Origin: Aphelocoma coerulescens
Lineage: Eukaryota > Chordata > Aves > Passeriformes > Corvidae
Direction: 5' to 3'
DNA: 64,000 nucleotides
Assembly (NCBI RefSeq): GCF_041296385.1
Contig: NC_091016.1
Coordinates: 10,079,997 to 10,143,996, forward strand
In this document: one piece after another, positions 18,142 to 30,644 of the stretch
How the letters are laid out: every line of letters starts with the position of its first letter
Position numbering within the stretch: the stretch's first letter is position 1
Notes under the pieces: model-generated
The model's database searches: none
What the model was told of the DNA's origin: nothing
The model's input: only the letters and a program-made list of their open reading frames with translations
Program-made: the position numbers and the translations under genes

Positions 18142-21100
18142 TGCTGCTGCTGCCTATTCCTCTTGTAGCTCTCTGTGGAAGCATTTGCGCTTCCCTTCAG
18201 TCTCCGTCTTTCCGAGAACACGATGGTAGTAGCATGCAGCGGAGGAGGGAAGAACAGAGCGCACCGGTGAGTCTGGTGCCGCTTACGTGCGGAAGGCGAA
18301 GGTGCAGCCCAGCCCTGGCTTCTACTTCTCGGGCCGTTCTCCAGGAAAGCAGCTGCTGGAGGCTGCCAAGGGAGCTGCGAGAGTGAAAGCAAGGTGGGCG
18401 TCTGTCTTAGAAGAAAGGCACAGAGCCACAGTGTCATTTGCGATTTCCGAAGGCTGGTTGGAGAGGCGTGCTTTAGGAAAGCCTTCTGCTTTGACGCCTG
18501 CTCCTGGCTGAGCTCTAGTTGCAGGGACTCTGCAAGGCTGAACAACTAGGAAAGTGCCTATGTCCACGCTGTGGGATGAAGCACTATAGCTGCGGCTTCC
18601 TTTCTGGAGCAAGCAAGAATGCTCTCAGCCGACTCTGCTTGTGAACGAGCCCTTGCTGGTCTTGGGCAATTTGGTGCACTGCACACGCAAGCCCAGTGCT
18701 CTGCAGCTAAATTGTTTGCCTTAAGTGGTCTGGACTGAAGAGAAGGCCAGCGATGGCAGTGAACTTTGCTGCTTTTCCGCGTGCATGCTGCACCCACCAA
18801 CGGTGCACCGTGCACGGTTTCTTTGCTCAGCTCGAGCTACAGCGACACCCTTTCGGTTTCGCTGAGTCCACGCTGCCCATGCAGCTCTCACTCAGCGAAG
18901 TGCGCCAGGGGAGAAGCACTTGCTGGAGAAGTCTTTCAATGTGCAAGGCTTTGAAGGCAGCACCCCAATCGGGACATGAGGAGGGCTGATGAAGAACGTG
19001 GTTCTTTCTTGGCAACTTTCTCCTGTGCGAGATGTCTACCGAAGCTCTTTGCTCCTTGCCAGACTGCAGTGTGCACCAGAGTACACTCTGGCCGAGAAGG
19101 AGAAGGCAGACAGCACCACCATCTGACGGGCCCTATGCAGGTTATGACAGAAAGCAGACTGCCCCTGGAAGGCACTGGCAGCTACGAGTTCCCCAAGTGT
19201 CAGGGGCAAATGCTGGGCGAGCTCGTCATCCTGGCACGGTTCTCTGTGCGAGAGCGACTTCTCAGCGGTCCTTCTCGTGGCCCCGATTGCGCTGCTGTGT
19301 TTTCAAAGTCCTGCACACTGAAAGACTCATCCAGCAAGTGCTTCTCCCCTTCAAGTTTCGCTGAGCGAGAGCTACCATGGGTAGTGTGGACGCCGCGAAA
19401 CCGAAGGGGTCTCCCGCTAGCTCGAGCTGCGGAAAAACCGTGCACAGCACACTGACAAGCGGCAAAGCACAATGGCCTCGCTCGGCTTCTCTTCTGCCCA
19501 GACAACGAAAGGCGAAGAACGAAGCCTCAGAGCACCGGGCTTGTGCGTGCAGCATTGCAGAAAGCCCAGAGACGCCTATCGGGAATTTCGGTCCTTGCGA
19601 GAGAGTCTTGTGTGCCTCGTGGTGCTTCGAGCCGAGAAAGACCGGGCAGACAGCACCGCCACAGAGGGGGCGCTTTTGCACCTTGTAAAAGGCAAGAGGA
19701 CTGCTCCTGGAAGGTGGTGCGAATCCCTGTTGCCACTAGTGTCAGGAGCAAAGTGCTTGCAAGCTTATTGTCCTGGCACAGCTCTCTGCGGGAGACGTAG
19801 CCGAGAAGCTTTCCGCTTAGCTTGGGATCGCAAGAGGGACAGATTGTGCTGCTACGTAGCGCTGGGAAGGAGAGGTGCAGGGCCCAGGCGTGTTTGGGCA
19901 GAAGCAGTGCACTGGAGCGCTTGGCTGCCGACACAGCGTTCCGTGCGAGAAGCAGACCGCTGTTCGCCTCCGGGAGAATGAAGGTACGGCGTGCTCGAAA
20001 AGGCGAAGGACGAAGCCGCAGAGCACCGGGCTGGTGTGCGCGTCGTATGGGCTTGCAAGACGAAGGGTGGCTGCTGCACTCCTGCCTGCTGAATTGACGT
20101 TCTAGCATTCGGAAGGAGGACGCTCAAGGGCACTTGCTTGTGCCGCTGCCTCTTCCTCTTCCAGCTCTAGGTGGAAGTGATTGTGCTTCTTCTCAAGATT
20201 CTTGTGGAAACTCTTTTGTTGAACTTTGGAGTGCAAAATCCTGGGAACTGAATGTTACATTCCATCTAGAACGAAAGTTTTATTCCTCAGTTTTTGTCAG
20301 GAACAGCTAGAATGGAAAACACATCTTGGCTTTTTGCATTCCCTTCAGAGAATATTAACACTACGCAAATCGATGCCACGATCTATTCTGTCACCTAAAT
20401 TTACTGTTTCAATCATGCACTCATACGCTGCTCGTCTGAAATTTTCTGTCCAGATTCATTTGACCTCACGCATCTTCTGTTTTGCAGTACCAACAAGTCT
20501 TGCTACAGAAAGACATGCTAGATCAGCAGCAGTGTTTAGGTAGGCCTTTGGTACGGCAGTATCTGAACAGCACGCAACTCATACCTCAGCAATTCTCCCT
20601 GTGGCTCTGCTATGCGTGCTCTCGCATTTTTTCTCTCTCACTGAGCCTAAACTGTAGAACAAAAACATCCAGGAACTGCTGCCATGGGAATGCACAAAGA
20701 CCAAAATCCCAGAGGTGGCCTGTACATTCCCTTTGCAGCCCCTGAACCATATCAAACGCACTGCTGGTCTGTACTTTTCTTTCCAGTGACACATCACATT
20801 CAGTCGAGCGGATACTGCAGACAAACCGAATCACTTCCAGCTAGCGAGCTCCAATACGAAAATGTGGCCGCACAGGAAGCTTTCACTGGCCTTGCATGGT
20901 ACAGTTGCAAACTTGCACTATGACTGCAGTCAAATGGTACTCAGGGCTTTTACATTGCGTCTGTACACTGCACACACCCGACGGTGTTCTGTGCCTTCAC
21001 TGTCAGTTTGGCTACCATCAAGTACTTTCATGTTCCCAAGGTGCCTATTTGGCACAAAGAAAAAGATACCAGCCTTGCTGGACTGCGACTTCTTCTGCCA

Positions 21101-23301
21101 GTCTTTCACGTACACACTTCTCACTGGGGCTATGCACCTTTCTTCTAAGCTGTGTGGAAAGTCACATTCTTTACACTCACAGATGCCAGTTTCCATCCTT
21201 AAAAGAGCCCGCAGCTCTGCCCATGCAAGCAGTCTGAGAACCGAAGCCCGCTGGCAGCATTCAGCTTTGTCTCTTTTCAGAGCGTGTACTGCACACAGCA
21301 CAGTATGCTGTGGGGGGTTTTCCTCCGTTATAAGTACAGTCATACTCTTTCTGTTCCACTAAGTCCACATCATCCATCTACCTCTCGCTCAGGGAAAGGC
21401 AGTAGGAGAGAGAAAAGCAGTTGCTGCATTGGTCTTTCCGAGTCCATGATTTTCAACAAACCGCCGCACTCTGGATGACAAGGGGGTGCAATGGGAGGGT
21501 CTGCTGTTCTTGCTCAAGCTGGCACTTTCATGAGCTAATGTTTGTGTAGGATGTTCACAAGTTAGTATCTGGACTCTGCGAGAGTGAAAGACAGCGCTGG
21601 GGAGCTCACATTGCCCTCTGAGTGTGGTGCAAATAAGAGTTTGTACCTGGAAGGGGGAGATCAGTGAAATCTTTTTGTCCTGACACGGTTGATTTGAGAG
21701 CAGTGGTGTTTTCAACTTGGCTCTGCACTTTGGGTGGTTTATAGCTAGGTGAGGGGCCTTTCCTTCTTTTGCAAGTCCCCCCTGCCATGCTGGGGTTGTT
21801 CTTCTGAGTGCTGACAGCGCGCAGGTTAAAGTTAACTGCTCCTCATGGCGCCCAGCACCATTCATGTGGCAATAGTTTGTTCCTTTGCGGATCCTGGCTC
21901 TTCGAATGTCTTTTGATTTCGTCCGGAAGACACTTCCATGTGGAGACAGCAACAGGTTGCTGAATGGGCACCTTTTGTGACCAATATTTACACTTGATGA
22001 AATTAGTGCATCAGGATGGTGATAGGCAACCAATGACCACTCAATTAACACTTACAATATTACTAACTTAAGCGAAACGAGGTTTTGCAAATGGCAATCT
22101 CTCCTTTGTACTGATACAGCCCTAATTTAATTTTCTTCAATGCACCAGCCTCAAGCACGGTGCTCTGCATGATTGCAAGTAAGAATTGCAAGATTGCAAG
22201 TAGGAACATTTAGTTGGAAAGGAAAGCTGATGGCACAGGTTCACATGGCGCTGTTTCTATTCTTCAAAGTGAATGTGAAACCCACTCTAACTTATTATCC
22301 AAATAGGAGAGCACCAGGGAATGCTCATACTTTAAAGGTAGCAGGGAAAAGAGCTCAGAAGCTTGGCTCTTGCATTCCCTCTCTAACAGTTCAACAGCTC
22401 TAGCCCAGAGAACTGCCTACTAGGAAGAGCCATTAAATTCACATGCTCTTCTATGTGCACTTTCCTCCTCAGCTTTAAGTACCATCATAATCCTTCAGTC
22501 TCACAGAGTCAGGATGCAAACAGAATTTTATCAGGGGCTGCTAAAGTCAGCAGGATGCAAATTTGTTCAACAGCTTGGCTTTTTCATTCCTTCTCTAACA
22601 GTTCAACAGCTATAGCCCACAGAACTGCCCATGAGGAAAAGCCATTAATTCGCTGAGAACACCCTACATGCAGATCCAAAACTGCTTTCTTTGCCAAAGA
22701 GAGAAACTATGAGCCCATCTCAGAAGAACTGGGATCTCCTCCTCCAAAATAGAAAACATCCAGGAACTGCTCCCATCCAATGTGCCAGAACACTGTTACT
22801 GGACATTACCTGCCCTGGTGTCTAAATCAGCTGCACACCAAGGATGAGCATAGCTGCTTGTCTTGGCTTACTGCCAAGAGTTCAGAAGACCACCTTTCAG
22901 AAGTGGAAACGACATGCCAAAATTGACTTTTTCAGGAGACTGCCTTGAAAATAGGGCGTTGCAACTCCATACTTGTACAAATCAAGGCAGTGCTTCTACA
23001 CCAAATATGCCAGGACAGAAAGTTGCTGCTGCCCTTTACCTCCACTAGGCAGCTTCTTATGTGCACCTGAAACACTGGGGCTAGGTGCTTTCCTTCCCAT
23101 GGAAAAGCATTGTCATCCTCTCTGAGGAACTGGCGTGCTACCGCCAATATTGAATATATCTAAGAATTGCTCCTACACAAGAGGTGCCAGGAGAGAAATG
23201 TCTCAGTTGAGTTTACTTCCCCATGGGACCTTATCATCTGCTCCACCAACACTGGGATTCAGACCTTTGCATTCCAAGGAAAGGCATTATGAGTCACTTG
23301 G

Positions 23302-24748
23302 CCTTGCGTTGCCTTCAGTACCATTGCCTGGTTTTTCCTAGCCTACCCTTGCTTTGCCTTCCTTGGCTACGTCTCTCTTGCCTATGTCTCCCTTGCCCTG
23401 CCCTGCCCTGCCTATGATTTCCTTGCTTTGCCCTGCCTTGCCTTTTCTTCCATGCAGGCAAGGCAATGCAGTCAAAGCAAGTTTAGGCAATTCTAGTCAA
23501 GTCAAGGGAAAGTTAGGGAAAGCAAAGCAAGAGCAGTGAGCAGGCAGCAAAGTAGGGCCAATGAGTGCGAGGCAAGAGAAGGCCCAGAAGTTGTAGTTCG
23601 GAAGGCAGGGCATAGGAAGGTAAGTCCAGTGATGCAGAGGGCAGGCAAAGACAAGAAAGGCTAGGCAAGGAAAGGCCAGCCAAGAAAGGGGTAGGCAAAT
23701 AAAAACAGGGAATGCTTACACAAAGCAATGTGAAGCAAGGAACAGCTAGGCAAGTCAAGGCAAGAACACAGAAAGGTCAGTGGAGTAAGGCAAGCAAGGG
23801 AGAGATAGGAGAAGCAAGTTAAATCAAAGGAGAGGAAGACAAGACATGGAAGGCCAGGGAAGGAGGCAGTAGGCAGGGGCTGGTTATGAAAGGCAGTGCA
23901 AGGCTGTTGCTGTTGAGACGGTCACGACACACATACACTCTCTGCCCCGAGCAATGGCAAAAAACCACTTGTATTATTTATGCATCTTCTCTTATGCACT
24001 TTTTTAGCTACATGTGCATGGACTATTATTTTGCTATAATACAATACTATTGGTTGTCTATAGTGTACACACATTCTTTGCTAAACATCAGCCAGTATCG
24101 TCCCTTTTGCAGCTGTTACAACTTCTTTCTGTTGTTTATCTTCTTGCTTCTGCAATTCTCACGGGTACAAAATGATTGTATCAACGGAAATGTCTGTGAG
24201 GCCTTCAGACCAGCTGTTGGTTCCCACAAAAGGCAAAGGAGTGGTAGACAAAAGAAGGCCAGGAATCTGTAGGCAAAGCAGGGATTGGGAGGGGTAGGCA
24301 AAGGAAAGCAAGGCCATGTTGGAAAGGGGCACAAATGTCAAGAAGGGCAAGGGTTATGCAAGGCAGTGCAAGGCAAGGGAAGGGTAGGCAGGCCAAGGCA
24401 AGACAAGAGCATGGAGGGGTGGTGCAGAAAAGGTGATGATCGGATGGATAGGCCAGTCAAAGGTGGGTAGGTGTGGGTAGACTAGGCGAGGGAAAGAGGG
24501 GTAGCAGGGCAAGGCAAGTGTTGGCTTTGCAAAGCAAGGCAAGAGAGACTTAGGCAAGGCCAAGAGAGTCATAGGAGAAGCAGGCAAGACAAGACCAGGA
24601 AACAAGGGGTAAGAAAGTCAAGGTGGGAGATTGGTGAACAAGGCCATGCAATGGAGACATAGGAAGGGCAAGGGAGGTACACAGAGGTGTCTGTAAGGCA
24701 ATGCAAGGCTGGGCTCTGCATGGCAAGGGATGATCAGGTATGGCAATG
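23302..24748 (+). repeat. (TTGCC)n/(GGCAA)n satellite, unit 3
   Basis: Offset 19482, same length as in unit 1, with the strand switch at 23444-23455. Confidence 0.9.
23905..24228 (-). mobile_element. Solo-LTR-like insertion, unit 3
   Basis: Orthologous position to unit 1 (offset 19482), with identical ends and flanks. Confidence 0.7.
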
Positions 24749-25137
24749 CCTTCATGTACCCCACTGTTTCAGGAGAATATGAGAGGTGGCCCAGGGGTGG
24801 TCAAAGCCAGCAAGACCCATCTGTCCTGGCAGCTTTCCTCCGGGAGTAATCCTTGGTTGTATTGGATATGGGACATGCAATCACCATTTTAGCCATAGAC
24901 TCCTGGACAAGAATGAAAGTTCTTTTCCCTGGGAAGGAAAACACGTAGACCCACTGTTTCAGGTGCAGATGCAAGACAGAACAAGGAAGGACAAGGCACT
25001 CGAAGAACGCCTTCTTTCTGGACGCGTCCTTCTGGGTGTGCTCAAGCTGCGTGGGCTCGGCAGCACTGAAGGTGTAAGAACCTGTTTCTGGCCAGGCAGT
25101 GTGCTGCAGTGCAAGGGCTGCGCCTTACTTTGTTGAA

Positions 25138-26036
25138 GCAGGCAGAGCATTCTCAGCTGAATCTGCTTGTTGAAGCAGCTCTTGGCTGGACATTTGCAAG
25201 TCGCGCCACTGAGTCCATGAAGCCGGTGCCCAGCTGCTTCGTTCTTCGCCTTCTGTGGTCCGGACAGGACTGAAGCGCAGCGATGGCTTGGAGCTTTGCC
25301 GCTCTTCAGCGTGAACACTGCACGCAGCCACAGGCTGCTGTGCAGGGCTTTTCCTCAGCTCGACGTACAGTCATTCTCTTGCTGTTTCCCCGAGTCGAAA
25401 GTGTCCGTGTAGCTCTCTCGCTCAGCGAAAGGCGTCAGGAGAGAAACACTTGCTGGATGAGCTTTTCGCTGGCCAAGCCTTTCAACACAGCACCACCATT
25501 CGGGCAAAGGAGGAGGAGAAAGGAAAGAGCACCTTTTCGTCCCGGCACGTTCTTCTTTGCGAGACGCCTCTCCGCCTCTTCGCTCCCTGCAAGGCTGTAA
25601 TGTGCGCGGTGGCACTTGGAAGCGAGAAGGCAGGTGCAAGAGAGCACCGCGATCTGACGGCGCTGTGCCGGCTGGAAAGGAAAGAGGGCTGCCACTGGAA
25701 TGCGGTGCAAATACAGGTTTGCACGCGTCGAGGGTAAGCGCCGGGTGAGCTTGCTGACCTAAAACCGTTCTCTGTGCCAGACACAGGCATTGAGAATCTT
25801 TCCGTTAAGAATCAGGCTGCCACGCAAACAGAACGTGGTGCTGCCTAGCGCTGCGAGGGAAAGTGCAGGCAGAGCATTCTCGGCTGAATCTGCTTGTTGA
25901 AGCAGCTCTTGGCTGGACATTTGCAAGTCGCGCCACTGAGTCCATGAAGCCGGTGCCCAGCTGCTTCGTTCTTCGCCTTCTGTGGTCCGGACAGGACTGA
26001 AGCGCAGCGATGGCTTGGAGCTTTGCCGCTCTTCAG
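25138..26036 (+). repeat. Direct-repeat pair and intervening segment, unit 3
   Basis: Copies lie at 25138-25309 and 25865-26036. The upstream copy shows TCAGC followed by CTTGG, GCGCC and GTCCA. It is therefore converted toward the downstream copy and identical in these sites to the unit 2 junction. The segment between has one extra A near 25639. Confidence 0.92.
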
Positions 26037-26988
26037 ATTGTTTACTGCAGGCATCTACATTTTTCTGTGCACGGATTTTCCTCAGCTGGACATAGAATTA
26101 TTTTCTTGCTGTTTTACAGTGTCCAGACCATCTGTGTAGCTCTCGGTCAGGGAAATGCGTCAAGAGAGACGCCCTTGCTGGATGAGCTTTTCGCTGGCCA
26201 AGCCTTTCGACATCCCACCACAATTGGTCGAGGACGAGGAGAAAGGAGGGGTAACAGGGTAATATCTCTACAGTGCATCAGGTCATGTGAAATTTGTGCT
26301 GCTGCTGCCTAGTGCCCTTGCAGCTATCTGGGGAAGCAATTGCCCTTCCCTTCAGTCTCTGAGTTTTGGAGAACACGAATGCATGTAGGATGCAAGCGGA
26401 GGAGGGAAGTACAGAGTGCACCGGTGAGTTCGCTGTTGCTTACCTGGGGAGGGCGGAGGTGCAGCCCAGCACTGGCTTTGACGTCTACGGCCGTTCTCCA
26501 GGAGAGTAGCTGCTGGAGGCTGCCAAGGGAGCTGCGAGCACGAAAGTATAGCGGGCGTCTGTCTTAGAAGAAAGGCGCAGAGCCGCACTGTGATGCGCCC
26601 TTTCAGGAGGCTGCTTGGAGAAAGGGTGCTTTAGGAGGGCCTTCTGCTTTGACGCCTGCTCCTGGCTGAGCTCTAGCTGCAGGGACTCTGCAAGGCTGAA
26701 CGACTAGGAAAGTGCCTATCTCCACGCTGTGGGATGAAGTGCTACGGCTCCGCGTTCCCTTTTGGAGACGCGAGGACTCCCTCAGCCGGCTTGGCTTGTG
26801 AACGAGCCTGCTGGACTTCTGCAACTCGGTGCACTGCACCTGCAAGCCCGGTGCTCTGCGGCTTCATTTTTCGCCTCACGTTATCCGCACGGAAGGGAAG
26901 CCCAGCGAGGGCACTGAACTTTGCCGCTTTTGCTCGTGCATGCTGCACGCACCCTCGGTGTAGCGTGCACGATTTCTTTCCACAGCTC

Positions 26989-27700
26989 TATAGGAGAAAG
27001 GCTCGCGAAGGGTGTCTGGACTTCAGGCGGCTCTCTTGAAAGCTGTGTATTGCATAGGCGAAGTTACAGCATTTCAGGGAGTGGGTATCCAGAGCCAGCC
27101 CTACAGCTGTCAGCTACAGCTGGTAGGCATACCTGGAGCCGCTTTCTGTTCAAGTTAGAAAGCATTATGTATTTTTCTTTGCTGAGTATCTCAATACATA
27201 GCAACCAATAAGCACCATACAACAATACCTTTACATTTGCCTGTAGCCTATCATGACTACTACCATTACCATATTATAGTCATTCTTATCCAATCACAAG
27301 AGTAAGTATGTTACAATTTAAGCTTACAGTGGAAAATTCTCAGACCTCTCTTCTTCTTGCTACATCGACATTTCTTGTTTGCCTGCGATAGCTCTCTTTT
27401 TGGTAAAAACATGTTTTCTATTTCCTTATGGCCTTCTTGAGACTTATTTACTTGGTGAAAAACATGTGCTTGTTTGTACTCACATACCGGTGTCCTAATA
27501 AAAAACATCTCCTTCCAACTCAATCTCCAACCTTTGCCTTCTCAGTTATTCAGTGATCAGTGTTTCAGCAAAACACCTTTTACTCTCTATCAAAACTCGT
27601 TTCCATTTCTACCTCATGCTAAGTTTCTACATTCAGAGATCTTTCTGTCAAGCCTACATAGCTGTGAAACTTTCTTACCAAACTTTCATCCTCTCCAACA
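26989..27700 (+). mobile_element. LTR-like insertion, unit 3
   Basis: Same site and flanks (offset 19483). Confidence 0.68.
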
Positions 27701-30592
27701 AGCTCGAGCTACAAGGACACCCTTTCAGTTTCGCTGAGTCCACGCTGCCCACGTAGCTGTCGCTGAGCGAAGTGTGCCAGGGGAGAAGCACTTGCTGGAA
27801 GAGTCTTTCAATGCGCACGGCTTTGAAGGCAGCACCACAATGTGGGCCACGAGAAGGGGTGAGGAGGAATGTGGTGTCGTCCTGGCACCTTTCTCCTGTG
27901 TGAGCTGTCTACCGAAGCTCTTTGCTCCTTGCGAGACGGCAGCGTGCGCCGGAGTACACTCGAGCCGAGGAGCGGGCAGACAGCATCGCCATCTGACGGG
28001 CGCTTTGCAGCTTGCCGCAGAAAGCGCTGCACTGCCGGGCACAGTGTTCCGGGCGAGAAGCAGAAGACCGTCCGCCTCCGGGGGAACGAAGGTACGGCGT
28101 GCTCGAAAAGGCGAAGAACGAAGCCGCGGAGCGCCGGGCTCGCGTGCTCGTTGTACGGGCTGCAAGACGAGCGTGGCTGCCACTCTCCTGCCTGCTGAAT
28201 TGACGTTATAGCCTTGGGAAGGAGGAAGTTCCACGGCACTTTCCTGTGCTGCTGCTGCCTATTCCTCTTGTAGCTCTCTGTGGAAGCATTTGCGCTTCCC
28301 TTCAGTCTCCGTCTTTCCGAGAACACGATGGTAGTAGCATGCAGCGGAGGAGGGAAGAACAGAGCGCACCGGTGAGTCTGGTGCCGCTTACGTGCGGAAG
28401 GCGAAGGTGCAGCCCAGCCCTGGCTTCTACTTCTCGGGCCGTTCTCCAGGAAAGCAGCTGCTGGAGGCTGCCAAGGGAGCTGCGAGAGTGAAAGCAAGGT
28501 GGGCGTCTGTCTTAGAAGAAAGGCACAGAGCCACAGTGTCATTTGCGATTTCCGAAGGCTGGTTGGAGAGGCGTGCTTTAGGAAAGCCTTCTGCTTTGAC
28601 GCCTGCTCCTGGCTGAGCTCTAGTTGCAGGGACTCTGCAAGGCTGAACAACTAGGAAAGTGCCTATGTCCACGCTGTGGGATGAAGCACTATAGCTGCGG
28701 CTTCCTTTCTGGAGCAAGCAAGAATGCTCTCAGCCGACTCTGCTTGTGAACGAGCCCTTGCTGGTCTTGGGCAATTTGGTGCACTGCACACGCAAGCCCA
28801 GTGCTCTGCAGCTAAATTGTTTGCCTTAAGTGGTCTGGACTGAAGAGAAGGCCAGCGATGGCAGTGAACTTTGCTGCTTTTCCGCGTGCATGCTGCACCC
28901 ACCAACGGTGCACCGTGCACGGTTTCTTTGCTCAGCTCGAGCTACAGCGACACCCTTTCGGTTTCGCTGAGTCCACGCTGCCCCTGCAGCTCTCACTCAG
29001 CGAAGTGCGCCAGGGGAGAAGCACTTGCTGGAGAAGTCTTTCAATGTGCAAGGCTTTGAAGGCAGCACCCCAATCGGGACATGAGGAGGGCTGATGAAGA
29101 ACGTGGTTCTTTCTTGGCAACTTTCTCCTGTGCGAGATGTCTACCGAAGATCTTTGCTCCTTGCCAGACTGCAGTGTGCACCAGAGTACACTCTGGCCGA
29201 GAAGGAGAAGGCAGACAGCACCACCATCTGACGGGCCCTATGCAGGTTATGACAGAAAGCAGACTGCCCCTGGAAGGCACTGGCAGCTACGAGTTCCCCA
29301 AGTGTCAGGGGCAAATGCTGGGCGAGCTCGTCATCCTGGCACGGTTCTCTGTGCGAGAGCGACTTCTCAGCGGTCCTTCTCGTGGCCCCGATTGCGCTGC
29401 TGTGTTTTCAAAGTCCTGCACACTGAAAGACTCATCCAGCAAGTGCTTCTCCCCTTCAAGTTTCGCTGAGCGAGAGCTACCATGGGTAGTGTGGACGCCG
29501 CGAAACCGAAGGGGTCTCCCGCTAGCTCGAGCTGCGGAAAAACCGTGCACAGCACACTGACAAGCGGCAAAGCACAATGGCCTCGCTCGGCTTCTCTTCT
29601 GCCCAGACAACGAAAGGCGAAGAACGAAGCCTCAGAGCACCGGGCTTGTGCGTGCAGCATTGCAGAAAGCCCAGAGACGCCTATCGGGAATTTCGGTCCT
29701 TGCGAGAGAGTCTTGTGTGCCTCGTGGTGCTTCGAGCCGAGAAAGACCGGGCAGACAGCACCGCCACAGAGGGGGCGCTTTTGCACCTTGTAAAAGGCAA
29801 GAGGACTGCTCCTGGAAGGTGGTGCGAATCCCTGTTGCCACTAGTGTCAGGAGCAAAGTGCTTGCAAGCTTATTGTCCTGGCACAGCTCTCTGCGGGAGA
29901 CGTAGCCGAGAAGCTTTCCGCTTAGCTTGGGATGGCAAGAGGGACAGATTGTGCTGCTACGTAGCGCTGGGAAGGAGAGGTGCAGGGCCCAGGCGTGTTT
30001 GGGCAGAAGCAGTGCACTGGAGCGCTTGGCTGCCGACACAGCGTTCCGTGCGAGAAGCAGACCGCTGTTCGCCTCCGGGAGAATGAAGGTACGGCGTGCT
30101 CGAAAAGGCGAAGGACGAAGCCGCAGAGCACCGGGCTGGTGTGCGCGTCGTATGGGCTTGCAAGACGAAGGGTGGCTGCTGCACTCCTGCCTGCTGAATT
30201 GACGTTCTAGCATTCGGAAGGAGGACGCTCAAGGGCACTTGCTTGTGCCGCTGCCTCTTCCTCTTCCAGCTCTAGGTGGAAGTGATTGTGCTTCTTCTCA
30301 AGATTCTTGTGGAAACTCTTTTGTTGAACTTTGGAGTGCAAAATCCTGGGAACTGAATGTTACATTCCATCTAGAACGAAAGTTTTATTCCTCAGTTTTT
30401 GTCAGGAACAGCTAGAATGGAAAACACATCTTGGCTTTTTGCATTCCCTTCAGAGAATATTAACACTACGCAAATCGATGCCACGATCTATTCTGTCACC
30501 TAAATTTACTGTTTCAATCATGCACTCATACGCTGCTCGTCTGAAATTTTCTGTCCAGATTCATTTGACCTCACGCATCTTCTGTTTTGCAG

Positions 30593-30644
30593 TACCAACA
30601 AGTCTTGCTACAGAAAGACATGCTAGATCAGCAGCAGTGTTCAG
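30593..30644 (+). other. Exon-like segment E1, variant with CAG|GT border (unit 4)
   Basis: This is the same 52-nt segment as at 1006-1057 with T replaced by C at 30642. The donor reads TTCAG followed by GTAGGC. The same base is present in units 5, 6 and 7. The change alters leucine to serine in the open frame and improves the exon end, which is worth knowing when searching for transcripts. Confidence 0.35.

Larger units (their letters stand above)
10105..19482 (+). repeat. Macrosatellite unit 2 (short class, 9378 bp)
   Basis: This unit aligns with unit 1 at an offset of 10104 up to the 172-bp repeat (15760-15931) and at 9378 afterwards, so exactly 726 bp is absent. The single 172-bp copy is a hybrid: its first diagnostic base is of the upstream type and the next three are of the downstream type. 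Base A at 18137 is seen only here. It interrupts a long minus-strand reading frame and creates CAGGTAAGT on the minus strand. Marker state: G at relative 84, T at relative 1055, A at relative 2766. Confidence 0.97.
19483..29587 (+). repeat. Macrosatellite unit 3 (long class, 10105 bp)
   Basis: The offset from unit 1 is 19482 before and 19483 after a one-base insertion near 25639, inside the extra 726-bp segment. Its upstream 172-bp copy (25138-25309) carries the same hybrid bases as unit 2. Base T near 22961 and T near 26366 (CpG to TpG) are seen only here. C at 24972 is shared only with unit 7. From 29127 to the unit end it shares markers with unit 4. Confidence 0.97.
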